Made by a program: the position numbers and the translations under genes
DNA from: a bacterium
GTDB lineage: Bacteria; Desulfobacterota; DSWW01
Assembly: GCA_028277985.1 (NCBI GenBank)
Contig: JANQFG010000179.1
Span: forward strand, 1 to 64,000
Reading direction: 5' to 3'
DNA length: 64,000 nucleotides
Shown: positions 26,620 to 34,647 of the stretch, piece by piece
Numbering within the stretch: position 1 is the first letter of the stretch
How the letters are laid out: every line of letters begins with the position of its first letter
The notes under the pieces: generated by a model
What the model saw: the letters and a program-made list of their open reading frames with translations, nothing else
What the model was told of the DNA's origin: nothing
Database searches by the model: none

Positions 26620-26696
26620 GGCGGTGTAGCTCAGTTGGTCAGAGCATGCGGCTCATATCCGCAGCGTCCGGGGTTCAAATCCCTGCACCGCCACCA
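26620..26696 (+). tRNA. tRNA-Met (anticodon CAT, elongator-like)
   Basis: A complete 77-base cloverleaf: acceptor GGCGGTG/CACCGCC, D arm GCTC/GAGC, anticodon stem TGCGG/CCGCA with loop CTCATAT (anticodon CAT), T loop TTCAAAT, encoded CCA. The sequence resembles elongator tRNA-Met of other bacteria; a lysidine-modified tRNA-Ile(CAT) cannot be fully excluded by eye. A terminator follows seven bases later. Confidence 0.9.
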
Positions 26697-26703
26697 TGTT
26701 TCC

Positions 26704-26735
26704 GGCAGCTAACTTATTTTGTTGGCTGCCTTTTT
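26704..26735 (+). terminator. Rho-independent terminator of tRNA-Met
   Basis: GGCAGCTAAC pairs with GTTGGCTGCC (one G-T pair) around a TTATTTT loop and runs into TTTTT. It separates the tRNA from the RNA-cyclase gene. Confidence 0.85.
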
Positions 26736-26814
26736 CGTTTATGGGGTTCTCCCGGTGAATGGCACCAGGGGAACCGGGCTTTTCGTCCCACAGGACATTC
26801 CTACGGGAGGTCTC

Positions 26815-27912
26815 TTGCACGTACCGGCTCACAGGCTCCGGATCGGGGAAGGGCGCGTCGAAATCGACGGGTCCCAAGGGGAAGGGGGAGGACAGATCGT
26901 CCGGACTGCCTGTGCGCTCTCTGCACTCACGGGCGTCTCTTGCCGTGTCTCTCACATACGGGCGCGCCGCAGTCGGCCCGGTCTCCGCGCACAGCACTGT
27001 GCGGCACTGAAAGGCCTTGCCTCCCTGTGCGGGGCCCAGACGAGCCGCTTGAGGGTAGGTGAGACCGAGGTCATCTTCGATCCCGGCCCTTTGCGGACCA
27101 CGGACGTCGAAATCGACACCGGGACGGCAGGCTCGATCGGTCTCGTCCTGCAGTCTCTTCTGCTGGCGGGGATCGGGGTGCCCGGAGAATCGTGGAGAGC
27201 CGTCGTGCGAGGTGGAACCGACGTTCCGGGTGCGCCGAGTTGTGACTACATCCAGCATATCAAGCTCGCCCTTCTGGCAAAGATGGGGTATCGGGTCAGC
27301 CTGCGGATCGTGCGGAGAGGCTACTTCCCGAAAGGAGGAGGAATCGTCCACGCCGAGATAGAAACCCCGGGGGGAGAAATGCTCGAGCCGCTCCATCTAC
27401 CCGAGGCAACCGAAACCATTGCGTCCTCAGGACTCTCCCATGCCTCCTCCGAACTCGCCGAGAGGATGGTGGCGGAGAGACAGAGAAAGCAGGCAATCAA
27501 AGGCCTCACTGATTTCCTGCACATCCCGTCCAAGATCGGCGTGGAATACGGTCCTGCCGATTCAAAAGGATCCGGCCTCCTGGTCTGGGCGACGACGGAG
27601 GACTCCGTCATCGGGGCGAGTTCCCTGGGGCAATCGAAGCGGCAGGCGGAAGAGGTCGCCGGGTATGCCGTAGAGAGGTTGCTGAAGACCTATCACGCCC
27701 GCGCCGCCGTCGACCCCTGGCTCGGCGACCAGATACTACCCTACATGGCTTTGAGCAGGCATCCCTCGGTCGTTAGCGTGCCTTTCCTGACCCGGCACAT
27801 GCAAACCAATATGTGGGTGATACAGAGATTCCTGAACGTTCGTTTCTACTGTGAGCAAGAGGGCCAACGCGTGAGAATCGAGTGCGGTCCGGGAGAGGGC
27901 GCTCGTGCATAG
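26815..27912 (+). CDS. rtcA: RNA 3'-terminal phosphate cyclase
   Basis: Converts RNA 3'-phosphate ends to 2',3'-cyclic phosphates using ATP, through a covalent adenylate. Signature stretches are VEIDGSQGEGGGQIVRTA at the N-terminus, RGYFPKGGGIV mid-protein, and TRHMQTNMWVIQRFL near the end, whose histidine fits the family's adenylated residue. The frame is open from 26719, but that start lies in the tRNA terminator. TTG 26815 follows gggaggt at short spacing and yields 365 residues, near the family's usual length; a GTG at 26755 is a weaker alternative. It stands between a tRNA and a CCA-adding type enzyme, which suggests an RNA-end processing group. Confidence 0.88.
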   Translation: MHVPAHRLRIGEGRVEIDGSQGEGGGQIVRTACALSALTGVSCRVSHIRARRSRPGLRAQHCAALKGLASLCGAQTSRLRVGETEVIFDPGPLRTTDVEIDTGTAGSIGLVLQSLLLAGIGVPGESWRAVVRGGTDVPGAPSCDYIQHIKLALLAKMGYRVSLRIVRRGYFPKGGGIVHAEIETPGGEMLEPLHLPEATETIASSGLSHASSELAERMVAERQRKQAIKGLTDFLHIPSKIGVEYGPADSKGSGLLVWATTEDSVIGASSLGQSKRQAEEVAGYAVERLLKTYHARAAVDPWLGDQILPYMALSRHPSVVSVPFLTRHMQTNMWVIQRFLNVRFYCEQEGQRVRIECGPGEGARA

Positions 27913-28025
27913 ACAGTAGCATCGCAGACGCCCACCGACCGCGCCTGCGGCGCCGCCCCTCGCCCGAAGATCTACTATGGCCCCCTTACATCGGGTGCGG
28001 GCTCGGAGCCCGGGGAAGATCAGCC

Positions 28026-29510
28026 ATGGACGATCGCCGAGTACGACAGGCCTCGGAACAGATCCTCGAGGATCCGGCCGTCAGACGGCTCAGGTCGGCC
28101 CTCCTTGCGACATCTTCCCCCTCCCTGTATCTCGTCGGAGGCGCCCTGCGAGACAGGTGGCTGGGTGTCGAGACCCGGGATTTCGATTTCGTTGTGCCCG
28201 GCGAGGCCCGCAACGCCGCCGAGCGCCTTGCCCGCGACCTGGATGCCCGCTACGTCCTGCTGGATGAGGACTGGGGTGTGGCAAGGCTCGTCTGGTCGCC
28301 CCCTGGACTTGATCAGGAGCCTCTCTGGCTCGATTTCGCCTCTATGCGTGGCGGGAGTATTCAGGAGGACCTGCAGCAGCGGGACTTCACATGCAACGCC
28401 CTGGCGATGCAGATCCGCCCGGAAGGAGAGCGCAACCCTCCCGTATGGGAGGATCCCACCGGCGGTTCGAAAGACCTGCGAGCCAGGCTCGTCCGAATGA
28501 TTCATTCGACACGTCTTCGCGAAGACCCGCTGCGTCTCCTCAGGGCATTCCGGCTGGCCTGCGTGCTGGACTTCCGGATCGAACACAGGACCTTGGAGGC
28601 GATCCACACGGCAAGAGAAGGCATAACCTCCGTTGCCGCGGAACGTACACGGGATGAGCTGTTCAAGATCTTCGCCTGCGACCACAGCCTGGAGTGTATC
28701 CTGCAGATGGACGAGGCAGGGCTGCTCACGACGGTCTTCCCGGAATTGCAGGGATTGAAAGGCCTGAAACAGGGCAAATTCCATCACCTGGATGCGTGGC
28801 ACCACACACTGGAGGCTTACCGCGTACTGGAGGAGGATTGCCGGACGGGCTTCGAGAGAATCGCTCCGTGGGACGCCGAGCTGCGGGAGTGGCTCGATTC
28901 CCACAAAGAGGCCCTACCTCTGCTCAAGGTCGCGATTCTGTTTCACGACCTTGGGAAGCCGGCCACCTGCACCCTTGATGCAGAGGGCGGGACCCATTTC
29001 TTCGGACATGCGAGAAAAGGGTCGGATCTTTCCGGAGATATCATGAGACGGCTGCGAGCGAGTCGCAATGACGAGGAACGAATCCGAAAGTGGGTACGCT
29101 TTCACATGGGCCCGGTCCACATGATGAGGGCCATGGAAACGGATCACCTGACCGAGAAGGCGAAGATCCGCTTCTTGAGAAGGCTTGGAGCGGACGCGCC
29201 GGGCATGTTCCTCCTCACCTCGGCAGACTTCTTCTCCACCGGGGGCCCTTCCGCGACCCGAGATCGGCACAAGAGCTTCCACTCTCTTCTGGATTCCTTG
29301 TTCGATCTCTATTTCCGCAGAGACGCGGCTTCGCTCGGCGGAAAGGGTCTTGTAACCGGAAACGATCTCATCGACGCGCTGGGCATCCCTCCCGGGCCAA
29401 CCGTGGGGCGACTCCTGCGCCTCCTGGAGGAAGCTCGGGTGGAAGGGAAGGTCGCGGACCGAGCCGGAGCGATTCGTCTGGCAAGATCCCTGCTTGAAGC
29501 GGACGGGTAG
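28026..29510 (+). CDS. CCA-adding/poly(A) polymerase family nucleotidyltransferase with HD domain
   Basis: A 494-residue class II nucleotidyltransferase. The N-terminal head shows LVGGALRDRWLG and the catalytic aspartates in TRDFDFVV; the neck has REDPLRLLRAFRLA; the C-terminal half holds an HD phosphohydrolase-like domain (HHLDAWHHTLEAY, LFHDLGKPATC, FFGHARKGSD). This is the layout of the multifunctional CCA-adding enzyme and of poly(A) polymerase I relatives; which of the two cannot be told from motifs. ATG 28026 has ggggaag upstream; an upstream GTG frame overlaps rtcA and looks unlikely. It lies 113 bases after rtcA, on the same strand. Confidence 0.85.
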   Translation: MDDRRVRQASEQILEDPAVRRLRSALLATSSPSLYLVGGALRDRWLGVETRDFDFVVPGEARNAAERLARDLDARYVLLDEDWGVARLVWSPPGLDQEPLWLDFASMRGGSIQEDLQQRDFTCNALAMQIRPEGERNPPVWEDPTGGSKDLRARLVRMIHSTRLREDPLRLLRAFRLACVLDFRIEHRTLEAIHTAREGITSVAAERTRDELFKIFACDHSLECILQMDEAGLLTTVFPELQGLKGLKQGKFHHLDAWHHTLEAYRVLEEDCRTGFERIAPWDAELREWLDSHKEALPLLKVAILFHDLGKPATCTLDAEGGTHFFGHARKGSDLSGDIMRRLRASRNDEERIRKWVRFHMGPVHMMRAMETDHLTEKAKIRFLRRLGADAPGMFLLTSADFFSTGGPSATRDRHKSFHSLLDSLFDLYFRRDAASLGGKGLVTGNDLIDALGIPPGPTVGRLLRLLEEARVEGKVADRAGAIRLARSLLEADG

Positions 29511-29567
29511 GGCTACGCACCTTCGTGCCTGCGGAAGGGACACAGCACAGAAAGGAAGGGGTGACGG

Positions 29568-30893
29568 ATGAGCAAGGTTCGAATAGCAGAGGCCGGAACC
29601 AACCTGGTCGATGATATCGCCCTCGTCTTCGAGCCCTTTGGCGGAGGCAGAGGGATCCTCGGCGGCAGGGACGAGGTGCTGGTGAAGGTCAACGGCGTCG
29701 AGTTGAAGCCGCACTGCTACACACCGCCCGATTTCATCGAGGCCCTGGTCCGATATCTTCGAAGGGAAGGCGCTCGCCGCATCTATGTAGCGGACAACTG
29801 CACCCAGGGCAACTTCACGCGACTCGTCTTCCATGCCACGGGGATCACCCGGGCAGCACGAAGGGCAGGGGCAGAGGTGCTGTTCTTGGATGAAGGACCC
29901 GTGGAACGCCTTGTTTTGCCTCTTCCGCGAGATGCGGCCGCGGGGGCAGCAGGATACGACCAGCAGGAAATCGGCCTTCCACGTGTCGTCATGGAAAAGC
30001 TTCTGAGAAATCGTTCGTCGGTTGCATACATCAATGTACCGAAGTTCAAGACCCACTCGATGACGTCCGTTACCCTCGGGATCAAGAACCAGTGGGGGTT
30101 CGTAGCACAGAGAGACAGGATCGCCGATCACAACTACCTCCTGTCGAGCAAGCTCGTGGATATCCTCGCCTGCCTGAGGCCCGACTTCACATTGATCGAT
30201 GCCAGAGAGGCAACCCAACACGGTCACTACCCCTCCGAGAGGCTCCTAGACAAGATCCTCGTGCCCTACGGCCTGATCATAGGCGGCGATGACGTAGTGA
30301 GCGTCGATGCCGTAGGATGTCATCTCATGGGATTTCCCTGGCGCGATATCGAGCACCTCCGGCTCGCACACGAAAGAGGGTTGGGCACCGCCGATCTGGA
30401 TCGAATCGAGATCATCGGCGATCCGGCCAAACACAGGAGGGAGCTCTCCTCAGAGCTTCTCCCCATATTCCCCGAGGACGTGGATGTACACAAAGGAGAG
30501 GAGCTCTGCTGCCGGGAGGGCTGCAAAACAAACGTGATGGCCGCTCTTCAGGTATTATCACTCGATCATCAGGGCAAAGGGGGGTTTTCCGTGCTCATGG
30601 GGAAGGGCTGGGACACAGGTCGTCTGGAGAACCTTCAGGACAGGGTCTTGGTCGTCGGGAAATGTGCTGTCGAGGAGGTCGGGGAAAGGCTTCGCGCCGT
30701 CCGTGATCCTGATTCGGTCGCGCTATCCAACGGCTGCAACGACCTGACAGAGACGGTCACCTGCCTGCTCAAGTGGATGAAGGTTTCGCCCCACAGGCTG
30801 GTTCCCGTGAATCCCCTTCGGACGTCTCTCCTGCTGCTTCAGGCCAGAGCCAAAGGTTCCACGGCAGCCATTCCACCCTTGTGGGTTCGTTGA
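29568..30893 (+). CDS. DUF362 domain protein
   Basis: A 441-residue protein with the DUF362 pattern: VLVKVNG near residue 40, IYVADN, the IGLPRVVMEKLL...INVPKFKTHSMTSVTLGIKNQWG core, then LIDAREA and GGDDVVSVDAVGCHLMG. Family members are common in anaerobes, often joined to ferredoxin domains, with no settled function. This copy lacks an obvious 4Fe-4S motif (only an isolated CCREGC near residue 310). ATG 29568 follows aaaggaagggg. Confidence 0.75.
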   Translation: MSKVRIAEAGTNLVDDIALVFEPFGGGRGILGGRDEVLVKVNGVELKPHCYTPPDFIEALVRYLRREGARRIYVADNCTQGNFTRLVFHATGITRAARRAGAEVLFLDEGPVERLVLPLPRDAAAGAAGYDQQEIGLPRVVMEKLLRNRSSVAYINVPKFKTHSMTSVTLGIKNQWGFVAQRDRIADHNYLLSSKLVDILACLRPDFTLIDAREATQHGHYPSERLLDKILVPYGLIIGGDDVVSVDAVGCHLMGFPWRDIEHLRLAHERGLGTADLDRIEIIGDPAKHRRELSSELLPIFPEDVDVHKGEELCCREGCKTNVMAALQVLSLDHQGKGGFSVLMGKGWDTGRLENLQDRVLVVGKCAVEEVGERLRAVRDPDSVALSNGCNDLTETVTCLLKWMKVSPHRLVPVNPLRTSLLLLQARAKGSTAAIPPLWVR

Positions 30894-30972
30894 AGAGACC
30901 CCGGACTCGGAAAATGCAGGGGACCGGTCCTGCTGTGGACTCGTTGAAGGAACGCCGGACGGAAAATGGCGG
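30886..30972. repeat. Imperfect direct repeat pair downstream of the DUF362 gene
   Basis: Two roughly 30-base copies begin TTCGTTGAAG (30886) and CTCGTTGAAG (about 30939), and each ends CCGGAC...GGAAAATG. They are about 53 bases apart and differ at a few positions. The first overlaps the end of the DUF362 gene. No function is evident. Confidence 0.5.
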
Positions 30973-30989
30973 GGGCTGGATCGCCCCCG
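30970..30989 (-). terminator. Probable terminator of the DUF2148 pair
   Basis: The arms CGGGGGC and GCCCCCG form a perfect 7-bp stem with a 6-base loop. Read on the minus strand it is followed by CCATTTTCC, a weak T-tract. It lies between the convergent DUF362 and DUF2148 genes and could stop transcription from both sides. Confidence 0.5.
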
Positions 30990-31019
30990 GCCGGATGGAT
31001 TTCTCGGTCTACACCTGCC

Positions 31020-31865
31020 CTACTTTTTTCCTTTCTTCTTGTACCAGGCGGTCACCTCGGGTACGTGCTTCATGGCCACTTCGCCGACCTTCGCGACGGT
31101 GGCATCCACGAACTGCATTTCTTCGGGAGAGAAGGGCTCAAACTTCACGAACTCCGGATTGACCCACCAGTCGTCCTTCGTCTTGATGGAAGGTTTAGTG
31201 CTTCCCGGGAAGGTATGCCAGTTCGTGGGCGAGGTCCGCAGGGTCCATTCGCGGTGCGTCTCGTAGTCGGCCGTGTCGAGATTCGTCGCCCGGCTGAACC
31301 ACTTGAAGTCGCCCGGAGGTCCGATCGGGATCCCGATGTGTGCGGAGCATTCCGGCAGAAACCCGGCGGCTGCCGCGGCTCCGCCCACCGTGCCCATGGC
31401 GCGAGCATCGATCCGGTATTGATTGAGCGCCGCACAGGCAAAATCGCACGCAGCCCCAAAGTCAAGGAGCTTCCAGTTGCAGCTCGGGCCACCCCACAAC
31501 ATGCTGCGGCTCCGGTTCTTCTTCGAGTAGGCATTGAACTTTCCGCACGTCGCGTGCCCGCAGGCGCCGCAGTCCCAGCCCATCTCGGCGCGGGTCAGGT
31601 CGGCACCGAACAGGATGATCGGCACGTCGATTCCCCGGTCGAGATAGTATTTGAGGGTCTGGTAGTCGAAGAACATGACGGGTGAAATCGGATGGACCGC
31701 CTCGAATACGTCCACGATAGGCTGAATGTCCTTCCCGGTCACTATCTCACTCTGAAGGTCCAGCCTTCCCGTCAACTGGGGCGTCCTGTACGCCGCGGCA
31801 ATGGCCAGCCTGGCCACCTCCATCATCGATTCCTGGGCCGCCTCTTTTCCGTCTATTCTGGCCAT
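31020..31865 (-). CDS. DUF2148 (ferredoxin-like domain) protein, downstream copy
   Basis: A 281-residue protein with the DUF2148 core: GADLTRAEMGWDCGACGHATC followed by GPSCNWKLLDFGAACDFACAALNQYRID. The cysteines in CGACGHATC and the later GPSC suggest an Fe-S centre. The function of the family is unknown. The start has a perfect aggagg that overlaps the end of the preceding paralogous gene (one-base gap), so both are coupled. It ends with the basic tail YKKKGKK. It lies next to acyl-CoA dehydrogenase, SDR and Etf genes, so a redox role in the same catabolism is a reasonable inference. Confidence 0.7.
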   Translation of the reverse strand: MARIDGKEAAQESMMEVARLAIAAAYRTPQLTGRLDLQSEIVTGKDIQPIVDVFEAVHPISPVMFFDYQTLKYYLDRGIDVPIILFGADLTRAEMGWDCGACGHATCGKFNAYSKKNRSRSMLWGGPSCNWKLLDFGAACDFACAALNQYRIDARAMGTVGGAAAAAGFLPECSAHIGIPIGPPGDFKWFSRATNLDTADYETHREWTLRTSPTNWHTFPGSTKPSIKTKDDWWVNPEFVKFEPFSPEEMQFVDATVAKVGEVAMKHVPEVTAWYKKKGKK

Positions 31866-31866
31866 G

Positions 31867-32655
31867 TTAGTCCTCCTTTTTCACCTTGGGGAACTGCTTG
31901 CGGTAGTCGAAGTGGATGCCGGAGCCTGTCTGCCGAATCACGACGTAGTTCTTCCGCGTGTTGTCGATCACCTTGTCCATGTTGACCAGGTGGTAGTCCA
32001 CCGGCACGTCCTGATAGGGGCTCTTCGAGATGGTGGCCATGGGAATTCCGACCACGATCCCGGAATTCGGGCAGTAGTCGAGCTTCTGACCGGCCAGGCC
32101 AACGCTCATAAAGGGCCGTGCGTCGACGAGCAGGGTCTGGGCCATCCAGATCGCCGAGCCCATGACGTATCCAAGGTCGTCTACCCTGGCACCGCACAAG
32201 GGGCCCTTGATCGGAGTCTCGCTTCGCCGGTCAGTGACATCCACGAGCCCCTTGTCCGTCTCCCGCCGAGTGTAGAAGTAGGAGCACCCTTCGGCTCCTC
32301 CGCACAGACCACAGTTCGCATCGAGGGGAGTCTCGTGGGCCCTATAGTCACCCAAGAAAACGATCACGTCCGTCTCACGGATCATCACCGCCTCACTCAG
32401 GAACTGCCTCTGCCATTTCTTGTTGGTGTAAGCCAGTTCCTCCATCTTCCGGGCCACTTTTTCCATTTCCTCCTGGCCGTACACGAGATGGGCCTCGGCC
32501 TGCGGAACACCGCCCGCGACCGGGGCGGTCATGGCCGCTCCTACCGCGAGCTTGGCAGCAATCAACGTGGCCTCTCTTCGCCTCAGATCCTGCGGTGAGT
32601 AGCGGGGCCATTCATTGATGTACTCCTCACCCCTGAGTTGATCGAATCTTTCCAT
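31867..32655 (-). CDS. DUF2148 (ferredoxin-like domain) protein, upstream copy
   Basis: A 262-residue paralogue of the gene at 31020. It shows DANCGLCGGAEGC in place of the other copy's CGACGHATC, then PIKGPLCGARVDDLGYVMGSAIWMAQTLLVDARPF, matching the same core with fewer shared cysteines. The start at 32655 was chosen over the longer in-frame start at 32736 because gggagg precedes it and the longer form has a repetitive, polar N-terminus. The two copies differ a lot, which points to a hetero-oligomer or to divided roles rather than to a recent duplication. Confidence 0.68.
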   Translation of the reverse strand: MERFDQLRGEEYINEWPRYSPQDLRRREATLIAAKLAVGAAMTAPVAGGVPQAEAHLVYGQEEMEKVARKMEELAYTNKKWQRQFLSEAVMIRETDVIVFLGDYRAHETPLDANCGLCGGAEGCSYFYTRRETDKGLVDVTDRRSETPIKGPLCGARVDDLGYVMGSAIWMAQTLLVDARPFMSVGLAGQKLDYCPNSGIVVGIPMATISKSPYQDVPVDYHLVNMDKVIDNTRKNYVVIRQTGSGIHFDYRKQFPKVKKED

Positions 32656-33143
32656 TTCTTGCCTCCCGGTGCTCTGTTGAAGTTCGTCCTCTTTCCCTGC
32701 AAACTGGGTCGATGAACCGACCCCTCTAACCTGCAATGCGCGGGGGCGGCCCCCGCGATTTCCGTACCTTCAACTCCTTTCTCCCCGGGTCATCACGCTT
32801 CTCGGCATCGGAAGGGTCCTTGCGGAAGGACGGAGCAGGCGGCCGTCAGCCACCCCATTCCGAGACCTCCAGAGGCCCGGCTCTTGGGGAAGATATCAAA
32901 AATTATGCGAGTAACAGAGGCTTGAATCAATCGATTTTCTTGTTTCGGGGACGATCAGAGAGTGGTCGCAATTTACGATCAGGCGGAGTATAAGGAGAGA
33001 AGGATTCGGGTGTCAAGAAGGAAATCCGCCGAGCGCCACAGGGTGGCGCAGAGGCACGTCGAAAGCGACCCTCTTTCCTGTTCAAGTGCAAAAGGTTACG
33101 CTGACTCAACCGGGAGCCGTCCCTGGAAAGGGGGAGATGGTTT

Positions 33144-33159
33144 TCCCCAGTTCTGGGGA
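33144..33159. promoter_or_regulatory. Palindrome TCCCCAG-TT-CTGGGGA, possible operator
   Basis: Arms of seven bases match perfectly around a 2-base centre. It lies about 26 bases upstream of a TATAAT and about 75 bases before the dehydrogenase start, a position suiting a regulator site. The binding protein is unknown. Confidence 0.4.
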
Positions 33160-33184
33160 TACAGTCGGCTCTCTCTATTCGATA

Positions 33185-33190
33185 TATAAT
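33185..33190 (+). promoter_or_regulatory. TATAAT -10 element of the acyl-CoA dehydrogenase gene
   Basis: A perfect TATAAT in a short AT-rich run, 43 bases before the start codon. No good -35 hexamer is present at the right distance, which would fit an activator-dependent promoter using the palindrome just upstream. Confidence 0.4.
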
Positions 33191-33232
33191 ATACGTTTCT
33201 ATGACCATCACCCCCCACAAGGAGCAGGAACG

Positions 33233-34492
33233 ATGACGTATTTCGATCTGAATCTGGACCTCACCGACGAAGACAATGCGATCCGCGAGGCGGCACACAA
33301 GTTCGCCAAAGAAGTGATGAGACCCTTGAGCATCGAACTGGACCGCATGTCTCCGGAAGAGGTGGTAGCCGCGGAATCGCCCCTCTGGGGTTTCTTGAAA
33401 CAGGCCTATGAGCTCGGCTACCACAAAGGGGCCTTTCCCGTAGAAGTAGGCGGCCTTGGATTCACGCCCATACAGAGCCACATCCTGATGGAAGAGCTCT
33501 TCTGGGGAAGCACGGGGCTCGGCGCGGTACTGCTCCTCGCTGCATGGCCCTACGTCAAAATTCTGCACGCCATGGACATGGAGCTCATCGAGGAGTTCGT
33601 GGTTCCCTTTTGCCAATGCACGGATGCTTCCGTCACCGGATCATGGGCCATTACCGAACCGGACCACGGATCGGACAGCTTGAACGTCGGCGAGCCGTTC
33701 TGGTCGGACCCGAGCATCAAGATGCAGCTCAGTGCCAGGGAAGAGGGGGACCAGTGGGTGCTCAATGGTCAGAAATCCGCGTGGGTTTCATGCGGCCCGA
33801 CGGCGACCCACTCCATGGTCAACGTGCAAATCGACACCACCATGGGCCCGGCGGGCGGCGGCGTGTGCATCCTGCCCCTGGACTTGCCCGGAATCAGCCG
33901 TGGTAAGGCCCTGGACAAGCACGGTGCCCGGGACCTGCCCCAGGGGGAACTGTTCTTCGACAACGTTCAAATCCCGAAGCGGTGGATGTTCACGGGTCCG
34001 GAAGAGTATGGCGAATGGGTCATAACCAACCTGGGCTTCGGCAACACAGGAGTCTCCGTCGGCGCCCTGGGGCTCGCACGGGCCGGCTTCGAGGAGACGC
34101 TGTCCTATGCGAAAGATCGTGTTCAGGGTGGAAAGCCACTGATCGAACACTACTCCATCAAGGTCCGTATTCATAGAATGTTTGCCAAGGTCGAGGCGAT
34201 CCGGGCCATGAGCCGCGCTGTCTGGAATGTGAACACACGGGCCTTCCCCCCCCTGGCCGAGTATGCTTTTGCGGCCAAGACATTCTGCACCGAGGCGGCG
34301 GTGGAGGTCATCGACGAAGGGTTGCAGATCCACGGAGCGAACGGGCTCACAAAGGAATACTTCATAGAGAAACTCTGGCGCGACGCCAGGTCTCTGACGA
34401 TCGCGGACGGAGAGAACTCGGTGCTGAACCGACAGGGAGGACACATCCTCAAGGACACGTTCCCTCGAACCAGTGTGAATCTCATCGCCTAG
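33233..34492 (+). CDS. Acyl-CoA dehydrogenase family protein (first paralogue)
   Basis: A 419-residue flavoprotein that desaturates an acyl-CoA and passes electrons to Etf. Features: helical N-terminal domain, ITEPDHGSD (flavin/substrate loop), a beta-domain with VLNGQKSAWVSCGPTA, and the C-terminal LIEKLWRDARSLTIADGENS. By eye the position of the usual catalytic glutamate (the EGT of typical enzymes) is Asp392 here. ATG 33233 follows aaggag; the longer open frame upstream runs through the promoter region and is rejected. It is about half identical by eye to the paralogue at 56820, down to the DLNxxLxxxD start. It heads a small plus-strand group with an SDR and an unknown protein. Confidence 0.85.
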   Translation: MTYFDLNLDLTDEDNAIREAAHKFAKEVMRPLSIELDRMSPEEVVAAESPLWGFLKQAYELGYHKGAFPVEVGGLGFTPIQSHILMEELFWGSTGLGAVLLLAAWPYVKILHAMDMELIEEFVVPFCQCTDASVTGSWAITEPDHGSDSLNVGEPFWSDPSIKMQLSAREEGDQWVLNGQKSAWVSCGPTATHSMVNVQIDTTMGPAGGGVCILPLDLPGISRGKALDKHGARDLPQGELFFDNVQIPKRWMFTGPEEYGEWVITNLGFGNTGVSVGALGLARAGFEETLSYAKDRVQGGKPLIEHYSIKVRIHRMFAKVEAIRAMSRAVWNVNTRAFPPLAEYAFAAKTFCTEAAVEVIDEGLQIHGANGLTKEYFIEKLWRDARSLTIADGENSVLNRQGGHILKDTFPRTSVNLIA

Positions 34493-34538
34493 TGGAAGGA
34501 CGTAAGGGTGATGAGATTCAAGTCAGATCCCGCTCCGT

Positions 34539-34573
34539 CGCCACTCGCCACTCGCCACTCGCCACTCGCCACT
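34539..34573. repeat. Heptamer tandem repeat (CGCCACT)5
   Basis: Five perfect, head-to-tail copies of CGCCACT in the 155-base gap between the acyl-CoA dehydrogenase and SDR genes. A degenerate stretch of the same kind (ACTCGCCACCGGCCACC) lies at 61088-61104. Seven-base units do not keep a hairpin or reading frame, so it behaves like a spacer repeat. Confidence 0.85.
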
Positions 34574-34647
34574 AAACCGGGAGCAACGGAGTCTACGCAA
34601 GTCTAAAGCGGAGCAATCACAACTTTCATTCGACAAGGAGGTTTCCC

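Larger units (their letters stand above)
32656..33232. other. Divergent spacer between the DUF2148 pair and an acyl-CoA dehydrogenase
   Basis: No gene is visible in these 577 bases. On the minus-gene side are two GC-rich hairpins, GGGTCG/CGACCC (32706-32723) and the perfect CGCGGGGG/CCCCCGCG (32739-32757), which would lie in the leader of the DUF2148 mRNA. The centre is AT-richer. On the dehydrogenase side are a 16-base palindrome and a TATAAT box, listed separately. Confidence 0.5.

Noticed and set aside
26719-26814. The upstream extension of rtcA from TTG 26719
   Set aside because: It begins inside the tRNA-Met terminator stem-loop and would add residues before the normal family start; TTG 26815 has a much better ribosome site.
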